A stretch of DNA of 64,000 bases, taken from positions 496,001 through 560,000 of the forward strand of contig NZ_QDKG01000001.1 in NCBI RefSeq assembly GCF_003076635.1. The letters run 5' to 3'. This document shows, one piece after another, positions 18,166 to 28,678 of the stretch; the first letter of the stretch is position 1, and each line of letters starts with the position of its first letter. The position numbers were made by a program, and so were the translations under genes. The stretch comes from Sphingobacterium corticibacter. GTDB taxonomy: Bacteria; Bacteroidota; Bacteroidia; Sphingobacteriales; Sphingobacteriaceae. Below the pieces are notes generated by a model. It was not told the DNA's origin. It did not search any database and was given only the letters and a program-made list of their open reading frames with translations.

Positions 18166-19389
18166 ATGAATATTTTTAGATCGCTGCAATACCCCAATTT
18201 TAGATTACACGTTATCGGACAAGCCATTTCGCTGATGGGTACGTGGATGCAGCGGGTAGCTATCAGTTGGATGGTTTATTCGCTCACTAATTCAGTTTTC
18301 TGGCTGGGGTTTGTTTCTTTTATCTCACTGTCGCCCTCGCTGTTCCTTTCTCCATTTATTGGATCTTTTATCGATAAAAGGAAGAAATATGGTCTTGTCC
18401 GAAAGACACAGTTTGGTTTAATGTTGCAGGCAGGCTTATTGACATTATTAGTCTTCTTGGGGCTCGAATCGGTATTGTTGCTATCGATTTTGGGCTTTAT
18501 GCAAGGTGTGATCAATGCATTTGATGTATTGGGTAGGCAATCGCTCATGGTTTCCTTAGTGGATGATAAAAAAGACTTACCCAATGCCATTGCCTTGAAT
18601 TCCTCGATATTCAATGCGGCACGTATGGTAGGGCCCGCCATTGGAGGTATTTTACTCAGTACTTATGGAGAATTGGTGTGTTTTGGTGTTAATTTTTTGA
18701 GCTTTATTCCGGTTATTATCTGTCTAATGTTGATGAATGTAACTGAGAGGCCGGTGACGACCAAGAAGGAAAGCACATGGCGTGGATTGGTCGAAGGATT
18801 TGACTACCTCAAGCGATCACCACATATCGCCTCGTTGGTGATTGTCTTGACCTGTTCCAGTTTATTAGTTATACCGTATACTTCCTTACTACCTGCGGTA
18901 GCGCGTGAGCTTTTTCATGGCGATGAAGCTACTTTCTCTTGGTTTGAAAGTATGGCTGGGCTTGGCGCTATGATTGGCGCTGTGAATATGGCTCGGCTAA
19001 AGTCTGGTGAGAATTTGCGTTATCGCGTCATGTTTTCTGCCGGCATTATGGGTGTCGCGCTGTTACTGCTGGCTTATGCACATTATCTACCCTCGGCATT
19101 GGCATTCACCGCCTGTGTGGCATTTGGTATGATGATGCAAAACTCTTCTATCAATACCTACATCCAAACGCACGCTATGCCGGCTTACCGCGCCCGAGCC
19201 ATGTCATATTACATAATGGCGTTTCAAGGTATTTATCCAATTGGTAGTTTACTGATCGGAAGTATAGCGGAGGTGGCTGGGCTCAAATCCACCCTGTATC
19301 TGATGGGCAGCTGTGCGGTCTTGATTTCCTTAGGGTTTTATTTATATCTCCGTCTGCATATCAAGCGCCGACTTTTCAAACGGATTTAG
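18166..19389 (+). CDS. MFS transporter (EntS-like, MFS_3)
   Basis: 407-residue major facilitator with about 11-12 membrane helices. The N-terminal pattern FRLHVIGQAISLMGTWMQRVAISW (in part) and the FDVLGRQSLMVSLVDDKKDLPNAIALNSS stretch (in part) are typical of the enterobactin-exporter-like MFS_3 group, which exports siderophores, drugs or other small molecules. No substrate-binding residue can be named. It stands alone, divergent from fsa, and converges on the retropepsin gene with a gap of six bases and no terminator between them, so antisense overlap of the two transcripts is likely. Confidence 0.9.
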   Translation: MNIFRSLQYPNFRLHVIGQAISLMGTWMQRVAISWMVYSLTNSVFWLGFVSFISLSPSLFLSPFIGSFIDKRKKYGLVRKTQFGLMLQAGLLTLLVFLGLESVLLLSILGFMQGVINAFDVLGRQSLMVSLVDDKKDLPNAIALNSSIFNAARMVGPAIGGILLSTYGELVCFGVNFLSFIPVIICLMLMNVTERPVTTKKESTWRGLVEGFDYLKRSPHIASLVIVLTCSSLLVIPYTSLLPAVARELFHGDEATFSWFESMAGLGAMIGAVNMARLKSGENLRYRVMFSAGIMGVALLLLAYAHYLPSALAFTACVAFGMMMQNSSINTYIQTHAMPAYRARAMSYYIMAFQGIYPIGSLLIGSIAEVAGLKSTLYLMGSCAVLISLGFYLYLRLHIKRRLFKRI

Positions 19390-19395
19390 TAGTGG

Positions 19396-19842
19396 TTATT
19401 TGTTGAGCTTGCGTTTGCGATTGGTGAGCTGTAAGCTCGCCGTTTTGTAATTAATCACAGCACCATAGGTGTGTAATATATCACCGCCCAGAACGCCTAT
19501 AACGGGCTCTAAATTCATTTTACGGTATGCGTAATTGATAGAGCTCAAATCTAATACCGCAAAATCAAACTTTTTGATTTGCCAGTCGCCGATTTTTACT
19601 TCTGGAATATGTACAAAAAAGCTTTCCATCGCATTCGTTCCTAGCCCAGTAGATAGTACATCAGTAAGGTTGAGTTGGGATTCAGCTATTCCAGATTCTA
19701 ACAGGGTCGTTTTGTCCAAAACGGTTTTCGAAGCGCCGGTGTCAACCACCATTTTAAAGGTTCTGTCTAAAAGTTGGATCTCAACTAGGGTATGGAAACC
19801 ATCCGGTTGTAGTTGGATGATTTCCAATGGTATTTTCGTCAT
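19396..19842 (-). CDS. retropepsin-like aspartic protease
   Basis: 148-residue single-lobe aspartyl protease of the retropepsin-like clan AA, which must dimerise to form an active site. The catalytic triplet DTGA is at residues 34-37 (VVDTGASKTVLD) and the C-terminal strand GVLGGDIL at about 116-123 matches the second conserved psi-loop. No signal peptide, so it is predicted cytoplasmic. It lies 37 bases downstream of mdh and probably belongs to the tamB-tamL-mdh transcript. Natural substrate unknown for this family in bacteria. Confidence 0.88.
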   Translation of the reverse strand: MTKIPLEIIQLQPDGFHTLVEIQLLDRTFKMVVDTGASKTVLDKTTLLESGIAESQLNLTDVLSTGLGTNAMESFFVHIPEVKIGDWQIKKFDFAVLDLSSINYAYRKMNLEPVIGVLGGDILHTYGAVINYKTASLQLTNRKRKLNK

Positions 19843-19879
19843 GTATTGTGATGATTAAGCGAATCCGGAGTATTTGCTG

Positions 19880-20818
19880 TTAAATGATGCCTTCGTCGGA
19901 TAGCACCTGATTCATCTTACGAACTGCATCAGCACTTTTATTCAATAGCTCTTTTTCATCTTCTGATAGCGACATCGGCACGATACGATCCCAACCTTTG
20001 TTGTTGATGATGACTGGTACGCCTAGTGCGATATCTTCGTGTCCGAATTCTCCTTCTAGATAAACCGAAGCGGTGAACAGCTTTCCTTGATTGCGTACAA
20101 TGCTTTCTACCATTGCGGCAGCAGCAGCACCAGGGGCATACCAAGCCGAAGTACCAATTAAACTGGTCAATGTAGCTCCGCCCACCATGGTTTTTTGTAC
20201 AATGTCGGCCTGTTCATCGTCAGACAAAAGCTCGCTTACGCGTACACTATTCCAAGTCGCATGTTGGATCAATGGAATCATGGTGGTATCGCCATGGCCG
20301 CCAATCACGATCGCGTTTAAATCTGTTGCGGCAGCGTTTAATTTTTGTCCAATCTGATATTTGAAACGGGCAGAATCCAACGCGCCACCCATACCAATAA
20401 TTCTATTTTTTGGTAGTCCGCTGCTTTTCAATGCCAAGTAAGTCATCGTATCCATCGGATTGGACACAATCAGTATGATAATATCTGGAGAATGTTTAAC
20501 TAAGTTTTCTACGACGGTTTTTACGATGTTGGCATTTGTGCCAATCAGTTCTTCTCGCGTCATGCCCGGTTTGCGAGGAATACCAGAGGTAATAACAGCC
20601 ACCGAAGAACCCGCTGTAGCACTGTAATCGTTCGTGACACCGGTGATCTTGGATTCGAAGCCTAATAATGCTGCGGTCTGCGACATATCCTGCGCTTTGC
20701 CTTCGGCAAAACCCTTCTTGATGTCTAGCAAAATTACTTCTTCGGCAATGTTTCTTCTGATGATATTATCAGCAGTAGTCGCACCTACGGCTCCTGCACC
20801 AACTACAGTTACTTTCAT
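19880..20818 (-). CDS. mdh: malate dehydrogenase (NAD)
   Basis: Interconverts malate and oxaloacetate in the TCA cycle. 312 residues of the LDH-like MDH type. Rossmann motif GAGAVGATTADNI (residues 7-19), the specificity loop SGIPRKPGMTRE with Arg82 (the arginine that selects malate over lactate), the Asp148/Arg151 pair in GGALDSARF and the catalytic His175 in IGGHGDTT are all present. The start is unambiguous. It follows tamL by 57 bases on the same strand, which may be chance adjacency or an operon. Confidence 0.97.
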   Translation of the reverse strand: MKVTVVGAGAVGATTADNIIRRNIAEEVILLDIKKGFAEGKAQDMSQTAALLGFESKITGVTNDYSATAGSSVAVITSGIPRKPGMTREELIGTNANIVKTVVENLVKHSPDIIILIVSNPMDTMTYLALKSSGLPKNRIIGMGGALDSARFKYQIGQKLNAAATDLNAIVIGGHGDTTMIPLIQHATWNSVRVSELLSDDEQADIVQKTMVGGATLTSLIGTSAWYAPGAAAAAMVESIVRNQGKLFTASVYLEGEFGHEDIALGVPVIINNKGWDRIVPMSLSEDEKELLNKSADAVRKMNQVLSDEGII

Positions 20819-20875
20819 GTCTCGTGGATTATTGATTCATTTAAAGTTACAAAAAATAACCTACAAGTACGACTA

Positions 20876-23161
20876 TTAGAATGGGTAACCAATGGCCAAA
20901 TTGAATACCAAGTTTTTACTTCTCCATTCGCGGCTACCAAAGTCGATTTGGTTGAATACCCAACCATTGCTTTCCTGTACATAGGGCACGCGAAATGGAA
21001 TCGCAAAGTCGGTACGTATCACTAAAAAGTCGATATCCACGCGCAAACCTAAACCACCACCGACAGCTAATTGCTCGTAAAATTTGGTGGTGATTTCTGC
21101 GCCAGGTCTACTGGCATCTGCCCGCTGCAACCACACGTTCCCGGCATCAACAAACGCCGCCCACTTGAACATGCCAGAAATAGTTCCACGGTATTCCGCA
21201 TTCAATTCTAACTTAAAATCACCCGTTTGATCGGCAAAAAAGTCTTCAATATTTAAGTCAGCCAAATTCGTCAAACCTGGTCCTACAGAACGCGCGCGGA
21301 AGGCACGCATGCCATTGGGGCCACCAGAGAAGAATTGCTTTAAGTAGGGTAATTGTCTCGTATTACCATACGAGTGACTGGCACCAATCATGGCGCGGGT
21401 AACGAAAGTAGAATTTGGTCCTAATTTCCAATAATGTCTGAAATCTGCTTCACCACGTACGAATTGCGCATAGCGTGTACCAAATAAGTATTGTGGATTA
21501 TCTGCCGAGGCATCTGCTCCTTGTATTAAGCCCAAAACATTTCCGGATGTATTCAAGGCACTACGTACAAAGTAAGTATGCGTACGATCTTCCATATTGT
21601 TTTGGAAAGTAAATACGTAATTTGGACCGAAAGAGAATTGCGGCTCAATGATATGTCCCAACGTCGGGAACTGGTCTATCTGGTCGCGATAAGCTTGTGT
21701 CACATTTCTTGGTTGTGCGTAGATGATTTCGGCTACGGTAAGATCGTGCACTTTACGTTCGTTTTCCTTCCAAGAATACCCGAAGTTAAACGTCATGGAG
21801 TTTAACGTGTAGGCTGTACGGCGATCCAGAAACTCGTAACGCACACTGGCGAAGGTGCGCGGAATGTATTTGCGTGATGGCGCCCATTTGTACGGCGACA
21901 GCAGCCTTGGCCAACTGATCGATGCTTCGGCACCATAGCGGATATAATTAGAGTTCAGTGCAACTCCACCGCCGCGTTGGGTTTCAAAACCTGCAAATGC
22001 AGTCAATGTAAGCGTTTCAAAACCTTTAAAAGCATTTTTGAGACTCCAGTTTACATTTCCCTCGATACCGTCGTATACGGTCGCTGTTTTGGCAATCAAC
22101 TCGGTACGTAGCGTGCGAGGTTTCATGGGCGTGAGGTAATAATATACGTCCATCGTGTTGGCCGAATCTTTACTATCGACAAAATCATTTTTTACGAACT
22201 GAAAGGTATTCATATTGACCAAGTGATTGATCGTCATGTTATGATCTTCACGGTTATACAGCTCTCCTTTGTGGAAAAATAGGTGATTAGCGAGTACTTT
22301 CTTTCTGAACTTATTGTCGGGATCATGAATGTAATACTCACCTTCGTAGGCTTCGGTTCCTCTAGGAATACGTCGTGAATAACCATCTGCCGACTGTGTG
22401 TAGTTCGGGAAAACGACGATTTTACCAATCTTTTGTGGTTCTTTGGCGCGCTGTGGCGTTTCTGGCTTTACCGTCATGTACATATCGACCTGATGCGTAC
22501 CTACAGTACTATCTACATCCAATAGCAAGTGATCTGCATTGAAATAATAGTATCCTTTGTTCTTCATGTCGACATCTATCCGCTCGCGCTCGCTAATGAC
22601 GACGTCGAGATTATAATTGTTGCCACGGCGTAATAAGGTATTTCCTTGCGAGCTTGCGATGTCTTGCCCCCAAGTTTTGGTCGTGTCTACATCAAATACG
22701 ACATCCTTGATTTTATAACCTGGGCCCGCAACGGCATCGAATTGCACCGTAGCCTTTTTACCGTCGATGATCGTATCAGAGGTTACGTTGGCTTGAAAAA
22801 AGCCGAAGTTCTCTAAACGATTACGTAGTAAGTTCTCATTATATTCTTGATTCACTTCACTTAACAAGACAGGCGGCTTACCCTGTTTTTTGATCCAACG
22901 TTTGATAAATCCGACCGTGGTATCCGGTCCGCCGCCCATATTCCACAAGGCTACTTTAAAGTTGGAAGTCGGCTCGGGGCGTACAAAACTTTGCAATCGA
23001 CTTTCAAAAAGCTTCTTGCGGTCTTTGTCTAAGGTATCGTTTTTAATATTTACGGTCGCCTCTTCGAAAAGATGCTCTCCATCCGCGATATGCTTCGTGG
23101 TGTTGCAGCTTGCTATTATTAAAAGCAGTGCACCAGCAAATACAAAGTGATTACTTTTCAT
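20876..23161 (-). CDS. tamL: TamL: lipoprotein-type BamA/TamA family outer membrane protein
   Basis: Omp85-family barrel with N-terminal POTRA domains that works with TamB in outer-membrane biogenesis. From the start used here it has 761 residues: lipoprotein signal MKSNHFVFAGALLLIIASC (lipidated Cys19), POTRA-like region to about 390, then the barrel with the Omp85 loop GGPNGMRAFRARSVGPG. The lipidated N terminus is what defines the Bacteroidota variant TamL. The frame opens eight codons earlier (23185), but the ATG at 23161 has a better purine-rich ribosome site (AAAGGGAG) and puts the signal peptide at the N terminus. This start overlaps the tamB stop by 11 bases, implying coupled translation. 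Confidence 0.9.
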   Translation of the reverse strand: MKSNHFVFAGALLLIIASCNTTKHIADGEHLFEEATVNIKNDTLDKDRKKLFESRLQSFVRPEPTSNFKVALWNMGGGPDTTVGFIKRWIKKQGKPPVLLSEVNQEYNENLLRNRLENFGFFQANVTSDTIIDGKKATVQFDAVAGPGYKIKDVVFDVDTTKTWGQDIASSQGNTLLRRGNNYNLDVVISERERIDVDMKNKGYYYFNADHLLLDVDSTVGTHQVDMYMTVKPETPQRAKEPQKIGKIVVFPNYTQSADGYSRRIPRGTEAYEGEYYIHDPDNKFRKKVLANHLFFHKGELYNREDHNMTINHLVNMNTFQFVKNDFVDSKDSANTMDVYYYLTPMKPRTLRTELIAKTATVYDGIEGNVNWSLKNAFKGFETLTLTAFAGFETQRGGGVALNSNYIRYGAEASISWPRLLSPYKWAPSRKYIPRTFASVRYEFLDRRTAYTLNSMTFNFGYSWKENERKVHDLTVAEIIYAQPRNVTQAYRDQIDQFPTLGHIIEPQFSFGPNYVFTFQNNMEDRTHTYFVRSALNTSGNVLGLIQGADASADNPQYLFGTRYAQFVRGEADFRHYWKLGPNSTFVTRAMIGASHSYGNTRQLPYLKQFFSGGPNGMRAFRARSVGPGLTNLADLNIEDFFADQTGDFKLELNAEYRGTISGMFKWAAFVDAGNVWLQRADASRPGAEITTKFYEQLAVGGGLGLRVDIDFLVIRTDFAIPFRVPYVQESNGWVFNQIDFGSREWRSKNLVFNLAIGYPF

Positions 23162-26100
23162 TAGACTCCCTTTCTTCTTCCTCATTTCTTATGGCGGTAT
23201 TTTCTTTTCTCTTGACTGAATCTTGTTTGGTGCGTGGTCTTGCATTGAAGTTGGTCACGCCATTTACACTTAAGCTATCGCGTCTAGCTTCGGGTCTACG
23301 TTCCGTAGAATCTTGTCCACGTCTTCTTCGAGATTGCGAGCGTTCTAAACTATCTTGTATCACGTGGCGTACGCTATCGCGGTATACTGAATCGGTATCC
23401 ATTCGATCCACATCAAATCGTCTACGGAAATTCTTGCTGTCGCTATTGTAATAATTGTCTATAGCGCGTGAGCTCATAAAGATCTCTCTAAACCTGTCGT
23501 AGGTGATGTTGGCCACCAAACCAATGCCTGTCTCTACAAATTGACCTTGTAGTGTTGGTTGGTACTGATTCTTGCGGAATACGCGCCCGATGTAACGACC
23601 ATCCGGCGAAATGCGTCCTTCGATAGACACGTCACCTGCGATATTCGACGCTTTCTCGCCTGGACGGCTATTTCCCTCCACTTCAAAGTTAGATCCGACA
23701 GTCACTTTGATGCGATCATCAAATAAGGCTCTGGATATACCGACATTCAAATCGGTACGGTTTTGCGCACTTCCTGTTAAATAATCTTGCTCAGATTGTA
23801 GGTTGAAGTCAATATCTACTCCGCGGATCAAATCAGAAGTTAAATTGTTCAATTGTCCGGTCAAGAAATTACTCACCGTACTGCGAGCCATTCCTTCTAC
23901 ACCGCCACCACCAGATAAACTTTCGAAAGGATTCGCCGCCATGAATCTACCTAATGCGATCAAAGAGAAAACTTGTTTGTTCAACTCTGCTGGATCGTTG
24001 CGCATATTGGCCAATGCGATATTCACATTATTGGTCACATCTTGTGGCACCATAGATGTATTTTCATCTAATTGGATATCGAATGCTAGATCTGGCGTAA
24101 ATAAGGCGCCAGATAGTTTTAGTAATACATTGAATGGTATACGCTGGCGATATAAATTCTGCGATTGTAGCTGTACTTGCGACTGCACTAACTCGAGGGT
24201 AGGGAATCGATTGCGATATACCGCAGTGATATTCATATTCGCGTCCAATGGATCGCCACCCCAAGTAATGACACTTCCTTTTTGAAAAGTAAACTGACGC
24301 GACAGCGGTCCAAGTGGTACCGTGTATTCACCTTTTTCGATGGTGTACGTTCCAGACATGGTAATCTTTTCGCTGGCATCGATACCTGCGGTTAAGTTAG
24401 CAACACCTTGAATATGTAATTCATCTTTGGTGCCTGGATCTAATACTACGGTGAACCGAGCTTCGGGGTCCGTTTGCAGCTTCAAACTGATATTCATACC
24501 TGTCAGCGCAGTTGGAGCAGTCGTCAACGAATCTAGTCTTGCAAAGATATTTCTACTGGTGCTATCGCTACGATCTACAAATTTCACTACACCATCACGC
24601 TCTGCAACGCCGGGATTTTCATTGGGTACGACAAAGTAAAAGTCTGTTTTGTCATTCGTACGGATACTACCATCTACGCGCGGGCTGTTCATGTCGCCCG
24701 TCACCTTAAGGGCAGTGGTTAGATACATTTTTCCGTAAAACATGTCATTGTCTTCCATAGTCGAATTCATGGCTTCGAAGTCGTCCATGTTTAGACTAAG
24801 ATTGAAAGCAAAGTCGCTGTAGTCGGTGGTGCGAACGCTACCATTGATGCGAGCGGCATTATTTTTCGCATCACGAATTTCAAATTGCTTGAATTGTACC
24901 CCTTGGTTGTTGAATGAAATGGTTTGGTTGTTAATCAACATCGTCGAATTTAACATCGCGACATTCATTTTACTGTTATTGAATGTCAAACCGCCCGTGA
25001 TGCGAGGTGCTGCCGTAGTACCTGCAATGTCGATCTTACCAGAGATATTTCCTTCGGTATCTTTCAGATTACCAAAACTAAATGCTTCCAGCGTTTTCAT
25101 CATCATCGGTTTGAACTCGAGGCTAGCATTAATCTGTGCATCGCCTTCGGGCGGAGACATAAATGTGCCTAACAACTGTACTTCATTGCCATTACCCGTG
25201 ATAGCCACATCTGCAGCAAAAGTATTCTGCGTCTCGTTATTCACTTTGATGCTGATATCGCCCACTTCTTGTTTCGCAAAACTGAATGCATTAATCATGA
25301 GGTCGGATATAAAAACTGGGTTGCTTTCTAAACGAGATACGGTAGCAGTACCGTTGATACCACCGCCTACATCTAATGATTCTGAATCGACCATTCTACT
25401 GATAGTTTCGATTCGGAAGTTATTGAAATTTAAGGCAATTGGCGAGTTGTAGGTTGAATCTTGTGATTGTACAGAAAGTTCTTGTCCAGCATGATTCAAT
25501 ACAAAGTCGCGTACCAACACACCCGCATCACCAAATGCGATTTGGTTGTTAGGTCGTACATTCCACGTATCATAGTTGAGCATTAAGCCATCCTCTAACA
25601 TACTCAGGATGTAGTTGTTATTGCCTGCCGACATCTTGGCACCCAGATGATACTGTGGTTTGCTTTCTTTGTCTCGAATCCACAAGCCAAAGTTGAGATT
25701 GTTGTCTGCTACATCACCACTAATGATGGTATTGATCAATTCGATGCTACTCACGCTAATTCTGTTGATCAACGCATTATAATACAAAGTGCTGTCAACG
25801 GTAATGATATCAGCTCCGACATTTTCTACTTCTGTACCGGAGTAGATGAGCTTTGGTGCCAGTAATTTGGCAATCAACGTCTTAGTTTCGCTGTCGAATG
25901 TTCCATCTAACGTAATGTCGCGCATTTCTTCTAGATCTGGCACGAGTTCGCGAATGATGCGAGAATGATTGACCCGAGCACTAAACTCGAATCGCTGTGG
26001 AGAGTAAGAAGTGGTATCGACCACATTGGTTGGATTGTAATAAACGCGTACAATATCCTGAATCGAAGTCCCTAGTTCAGATAATCGGTAATTACCTACC

Positions 26101-28463
26101 AAGTGAGCATTTAAAAATTCGGAATTGAATAATATTCTGCTTCTTTCAGCAGTAGTGGACGCGGTTAAGGCAAGCGTATCTAAATAATAGCGATCCGCAT
26201 TGTGCGCTATATTCGAATTCAATACTTTCAGTGAACCATTCAAATAGTCGATATCCAATGTTTCAAAATCGGCCACCACCTTTCCGTGATAACGGAAATC
26301 ATCGTCCATTAATTTAAGATTCTGCAGATTCACGCTGTCAATCATCAGCGTTGCTGTAAGGCGCGGATAGGTATCGTGCATATTCGCATCCAAATCTAGA
26401 TCAAATCGTACGTTGGGATCTGGACTGTTGATATTACCACGAATATCTCCTCGGTTGGCTTCCAGATCCATGGTAATATCGCGGTAGGAGTAGCCCATCG
26501 CATCAGCTCGGTTTACCGTTCCCCGCACTTGTGCAAGCATGGTTTTTGGATCTAATCCGGTACCTTTTATATGTGCATCTGCGGCGATAATGCCGAGCAC
26601 AGAGTCTTGACCCAAGATTTGGCCAATGTTTAAATCATTGATGGCCACACGAAGATCATAAGTAGTATCGCGAGCCATACTCATGTTTCCATTGACGCTC
26701 GCATTACCCTGCTCGGTGATGAGATCCATATTGGTGGCAAAGGCTGTCATTCCGCCTTTGAATTTTCCGGTTAAACTTATGGCATTCGGCAATTGGATGC
26801 TGTCCGGCAGCATCGATTTGGCGACCAATCGTTCGATATCTCTTCGGCCAGTGGTGAACTTCCGTAAATCTAAATCCACGTATAGTTTCTCGACATCTGG
26901 CAAACCTTTAATGTGGGCTTTGGCCAGCATGTGGGTATTATCCAATGTTTTGAATTCGAAATTTGGAATATATAAATCATTCACAAATCCGTGCACGCGT
27001 CCGTCGATATAAAACTTCTGCGCCAATAGTGGCTTCATGCTTTCTTCTTTCTCCAGATCTGGAGCTAAGAAGCGCAGGTCGCTCATGTCGATATGACTTT
27101 TCTTAATATTGGCTTCGATCTGTATTTTACTTAGATCTTCGGAAAGGGCATCGAGCGATGGATAACTCACCTTCACATAATCGCGAATCAAACTCTTGGA
27201 TGTTTCAACATACAGGTTTTCAATCATCGCGCCCGTATTGTGGTAGGCAAAATCTGCTTTTACTTGCTTTAGGAAGAATCCAGAGTGATCTTTTACTGTT
27301 AAGTTTTTCAGCGATCCAGAAATAGAATCTGCCGAATAGTACAAATCCTGCAAATCGGTTTCAAAGTTGGATAACCGCATATTGAAAAAGTCCAAACCTT
27401 TTGTTCGTGGTTGATTTTCGTCTTTGAACCAGAAGTTTGTTTTTTCCACATTCAACTTGCCCAAACTTACCACCCAATTCATAGGCTGTGCTTCGGCTGT
27501 ACTCGTATCTTGCACGGTAGCAGCAGAAACTGGCGCGTCGACTTTTCCAAACAAAACATAGGAATCGGATTCCTCTAAAGTGACGTCTTTGATGCGTACG
27601 ATCTCCTTATTGAGATCCATTTCCTCTATATTGGCGATGAGTTTTCGTAGATCAAATTTGGTATCCATGCCCGAAGCTTCATCATCGTACTTGATGTGAA
27701 TATTACTGAGATTAATCGTTTTAATATCTAATGCCGGCATCGCTGCCGTTGCGGTGGTGTCAGCGGTCTCGATACCGAAGTCTGTAGCACTTGGCGCTTC
27801 TGTACTATCGGCTACTGCCCATTGCCGCACTTTGGCCTGCACACCATCTAAATTGATAGTTGACATCGCAAAAGCCATATCACCTGTGAGGTCGAATTTC
27901 TTAATGTTTGTACTAAAATGTTGCAGGTTGAGGTCTGCATTTGTGCCTATTACTTGATCATCATACACAAAGCGTATACGCTCAAAAAGTACTTTATCTA
28001 AATCAAACACCATCGTTGATTCGGTTTCTTCTTGTTTGGGCTGTGTTTCTGGTGAAGCAAAGGCATTGACAATATAATCGAAATTGAATGTGCTATCCGG
28101 TAGTGTGCGATTAATCTTTGCCGTGACTCCCTTTACTTCCAATTCTTGAAGCTCCACCGTGTTATCTAGCAAGCGCCACATATTGATGTCTACTAGTATA
28201 CTTTCTCCAGAAAGCAAGGTGTCTTGCGATTGATCTTCGACGTAAATATTCTCTAAAACAAGCTTCTTGGGAAAAGCAATGTTGATGTAACCTATACGTA
28301 CCGGTGTTCCGATTTTGCCTTCCACATAATTGGTGACTTTACCAACAACAAAATTCTGTACAGAAGGAATCCGTATTAATACAATAATTAGTAGAGCTAA
28401 GAAGATAACAGAACCGATGATCCATAGGAGAGTCTTCAGCGCGATTTTTCCAAATCTATTCAA
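23151..28463 (-). CDS. tamB: TamB: translocation/assembly module AsmA-like protein
   Basis: Large bridge protein anchored in the inner membrane that spans the periplasm as a beta-taco groove; members of this family are thought to move lipid to, or help assemble, the outer membrane. 1770 residues, longer than the roughly 1250 of enteric TamB but usual for Bacteroidota. One N-terminal membrane helix (about 9-31, ending LIRIPSVQNF), a long repetitive beta region, and the C-terminal DUF490/TamB domain at about 1250-1620. The last 100 residues are highly charged (RRRRGQDSTERRPEARRD), a low-complexity tail. First gene of the tamB-tamL pair. Confidence 0.95.
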   Translation of the reverse strand: MNRFGKIALKTLLWIIGSVIFLALLIIVLIRIPSVQNFVVGKVTNYVEGKIGTPVRIGYINIAFPKKLVLENIYVEDQSQDTLLSGESILVDINMWRLLDNTVELQELEVKGVTAKINRTLPDSTFNFDYIVNAFASPETQPKQEETESTMVFDLDKVLFERIRFVYDDQVIGTNADLNLQHFSTNIKKFDLTGDMAFAMSTINLDGVQAKVRQWAVADSTEAPSATDFGIETADTTATAAMPALDIKTINLSNIHIKYDDEASGMDTKFDLRKLIANIEEMDLNKEIVRIKDVTLEESDSYVLFGKVDAPVSAATVQDTSTAEAQPMNWVVSLGKLNVEKTNFWFKDENQPRTKGLDFFNMRLSNFETDLQDLYYSADSISGSLKNLTVKDHSGFFLKQVKADFAYHNTGAMIENLYVETSKSLIRDYVKVSYPSLDALSEDLSKIQIEANIKKSHIDMSDLRFLAPDLEKEESMKPLLAQKFYIDGRVHGFVNDLYIPNFEFKTLDNTHMLAKAHIKGLPDVEKLYVDLDLRKFTTGRRDIERLVAKSMLPDSIQLPNAISLTGKFKGGMTAFATNMDLITEQGNASVNGNMSMARDTTYDLRVAINDLNIGQILGQDSVLGIIAADAHIKGTGLDPKTMLAQVRGTVNRADAMGYSYRDITMDLEANRGDIRGNINSPDPNVRFDLDLDANMHDTYPRLTATLMIDSVNLQNLKLMDDDFRYHGKVVADFETLDIDYLNGSLKVLNSNIAHNADRYYLDTLALTASTTAERSRILFNSEFLNAHLVGNYRLSELGTSIQDIVRVYYNPTNVVDTTSYSPQRFEFSARVNHSRIIRELVPDLEEMRDITLDGTFDSETKTLIAKLLAPKLIYSGTEVENVGADIITVDSTLYYNALINRISVSSIELINTIISGDVADNNLNFGLWIRDKESKPQYHLGAKMSAGNNNYILSMLEDGLMLNYDTWNVRPNNQIAFGDAGVLVRDFVLNHAGQELSVQSQDSTYNSPIALNFNNFRIETISRMVDSESLDVGGGINGTATVSRLESNPVFISDLMINAFSFAKQEVGDISIKVNNETQNTFAADVAITGNGNEVQLLGTFMSPPEGDAQINASLEFKPMMMKTLEAFSFGNLKDTEGNISGKIDIAGTTAAPRITGGLTFNNSKMNVAMLNSTMLINNQTISFNNQGVQFKQFEIRDAKNNAARINGSVRTTDYSDFAFNLSLNMDDFEAMNSTMEDNDMFYGKMYLTTALKVTGDMNSPRVDGSIRTNDKTDFYFVVPNENPGVAERDGVVKFVDRSDSTSRNIFARLDSLTTAPTALTGMNISLKLQTDPEARFTVVLDPGTKDELHIQGVANLTAGIDASEKITMSGTYTIEKGEYTVPLGPLSRQFTFQKGSVITWGGDPLDANMNITAVYRNRFPTLELVQSQVQLQSQNLYRQRIPFNVLLKLSGALFTPDLAFDIQLDENTSMVPQDVTNNVNIALANMRNDPAELNKQVFSLIALGRFMAANPFESLSGGGGVEGMARSTVSNFLTGQLNNLTSDLIRGVDIDFNLQSEQDYLTGSAQNRTDLNVGISRALFDDRIKVTVGSNFEVEGNSRPGEKASNIAGDVSIEGRISPDGRYIGRVFRKNQYQPTLQGQFVETGIGLVANITYDRFREIFMSSRAIDNYYNSDSKNFRRRFDVDRMDTDSVYRDSVRHVIQDSLERSQSRRRRGQDSTERRPEARRDSLSVNGVTNFNARPRTKQDSVKRKENTAIRNEEEERESNEK

Positions 28464-28543
28464 AATGAGCGTATATATCGTTAATATTACTTTATAAACA
28501 CCCGGTAGGCTCTTATGTTTGCCCGAGTGTTAAAGTTGTGCCA

Positions 28544-28551
28544 CAAAATTA
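28544..28551 (-). promoter_or_regulatory. -7 box of the tamB promoter
   Basis: Minus strand TAATTTTG matches TAnnTTTG, 80 bases before the tamB ATG. The leader that would follow can form an 8-bp stem (ACAC-CGG arms near 28532-28525 and 28507-28500, one G-U pair). Confidence 0.45.
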
Positions 28552-28678
28552 TCAGCGCAGTGCGATCAGATCTTAAAACTGAAATTGCAGCATAATTTTT
28601 GCAGTTGATTTCTTTCGTACAAATGTCGTTCCTTTTTTTGTACAGAAAAAGAAATATATTGGCCTTAGCATACATATT

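Noticed and set aside
23162..23185. Upstream start for tamL at 23185
   Set aside because: It would put eight charged residues before the lipoprotein signal; the ATG at 23161 has the better ribosome site and signal position.
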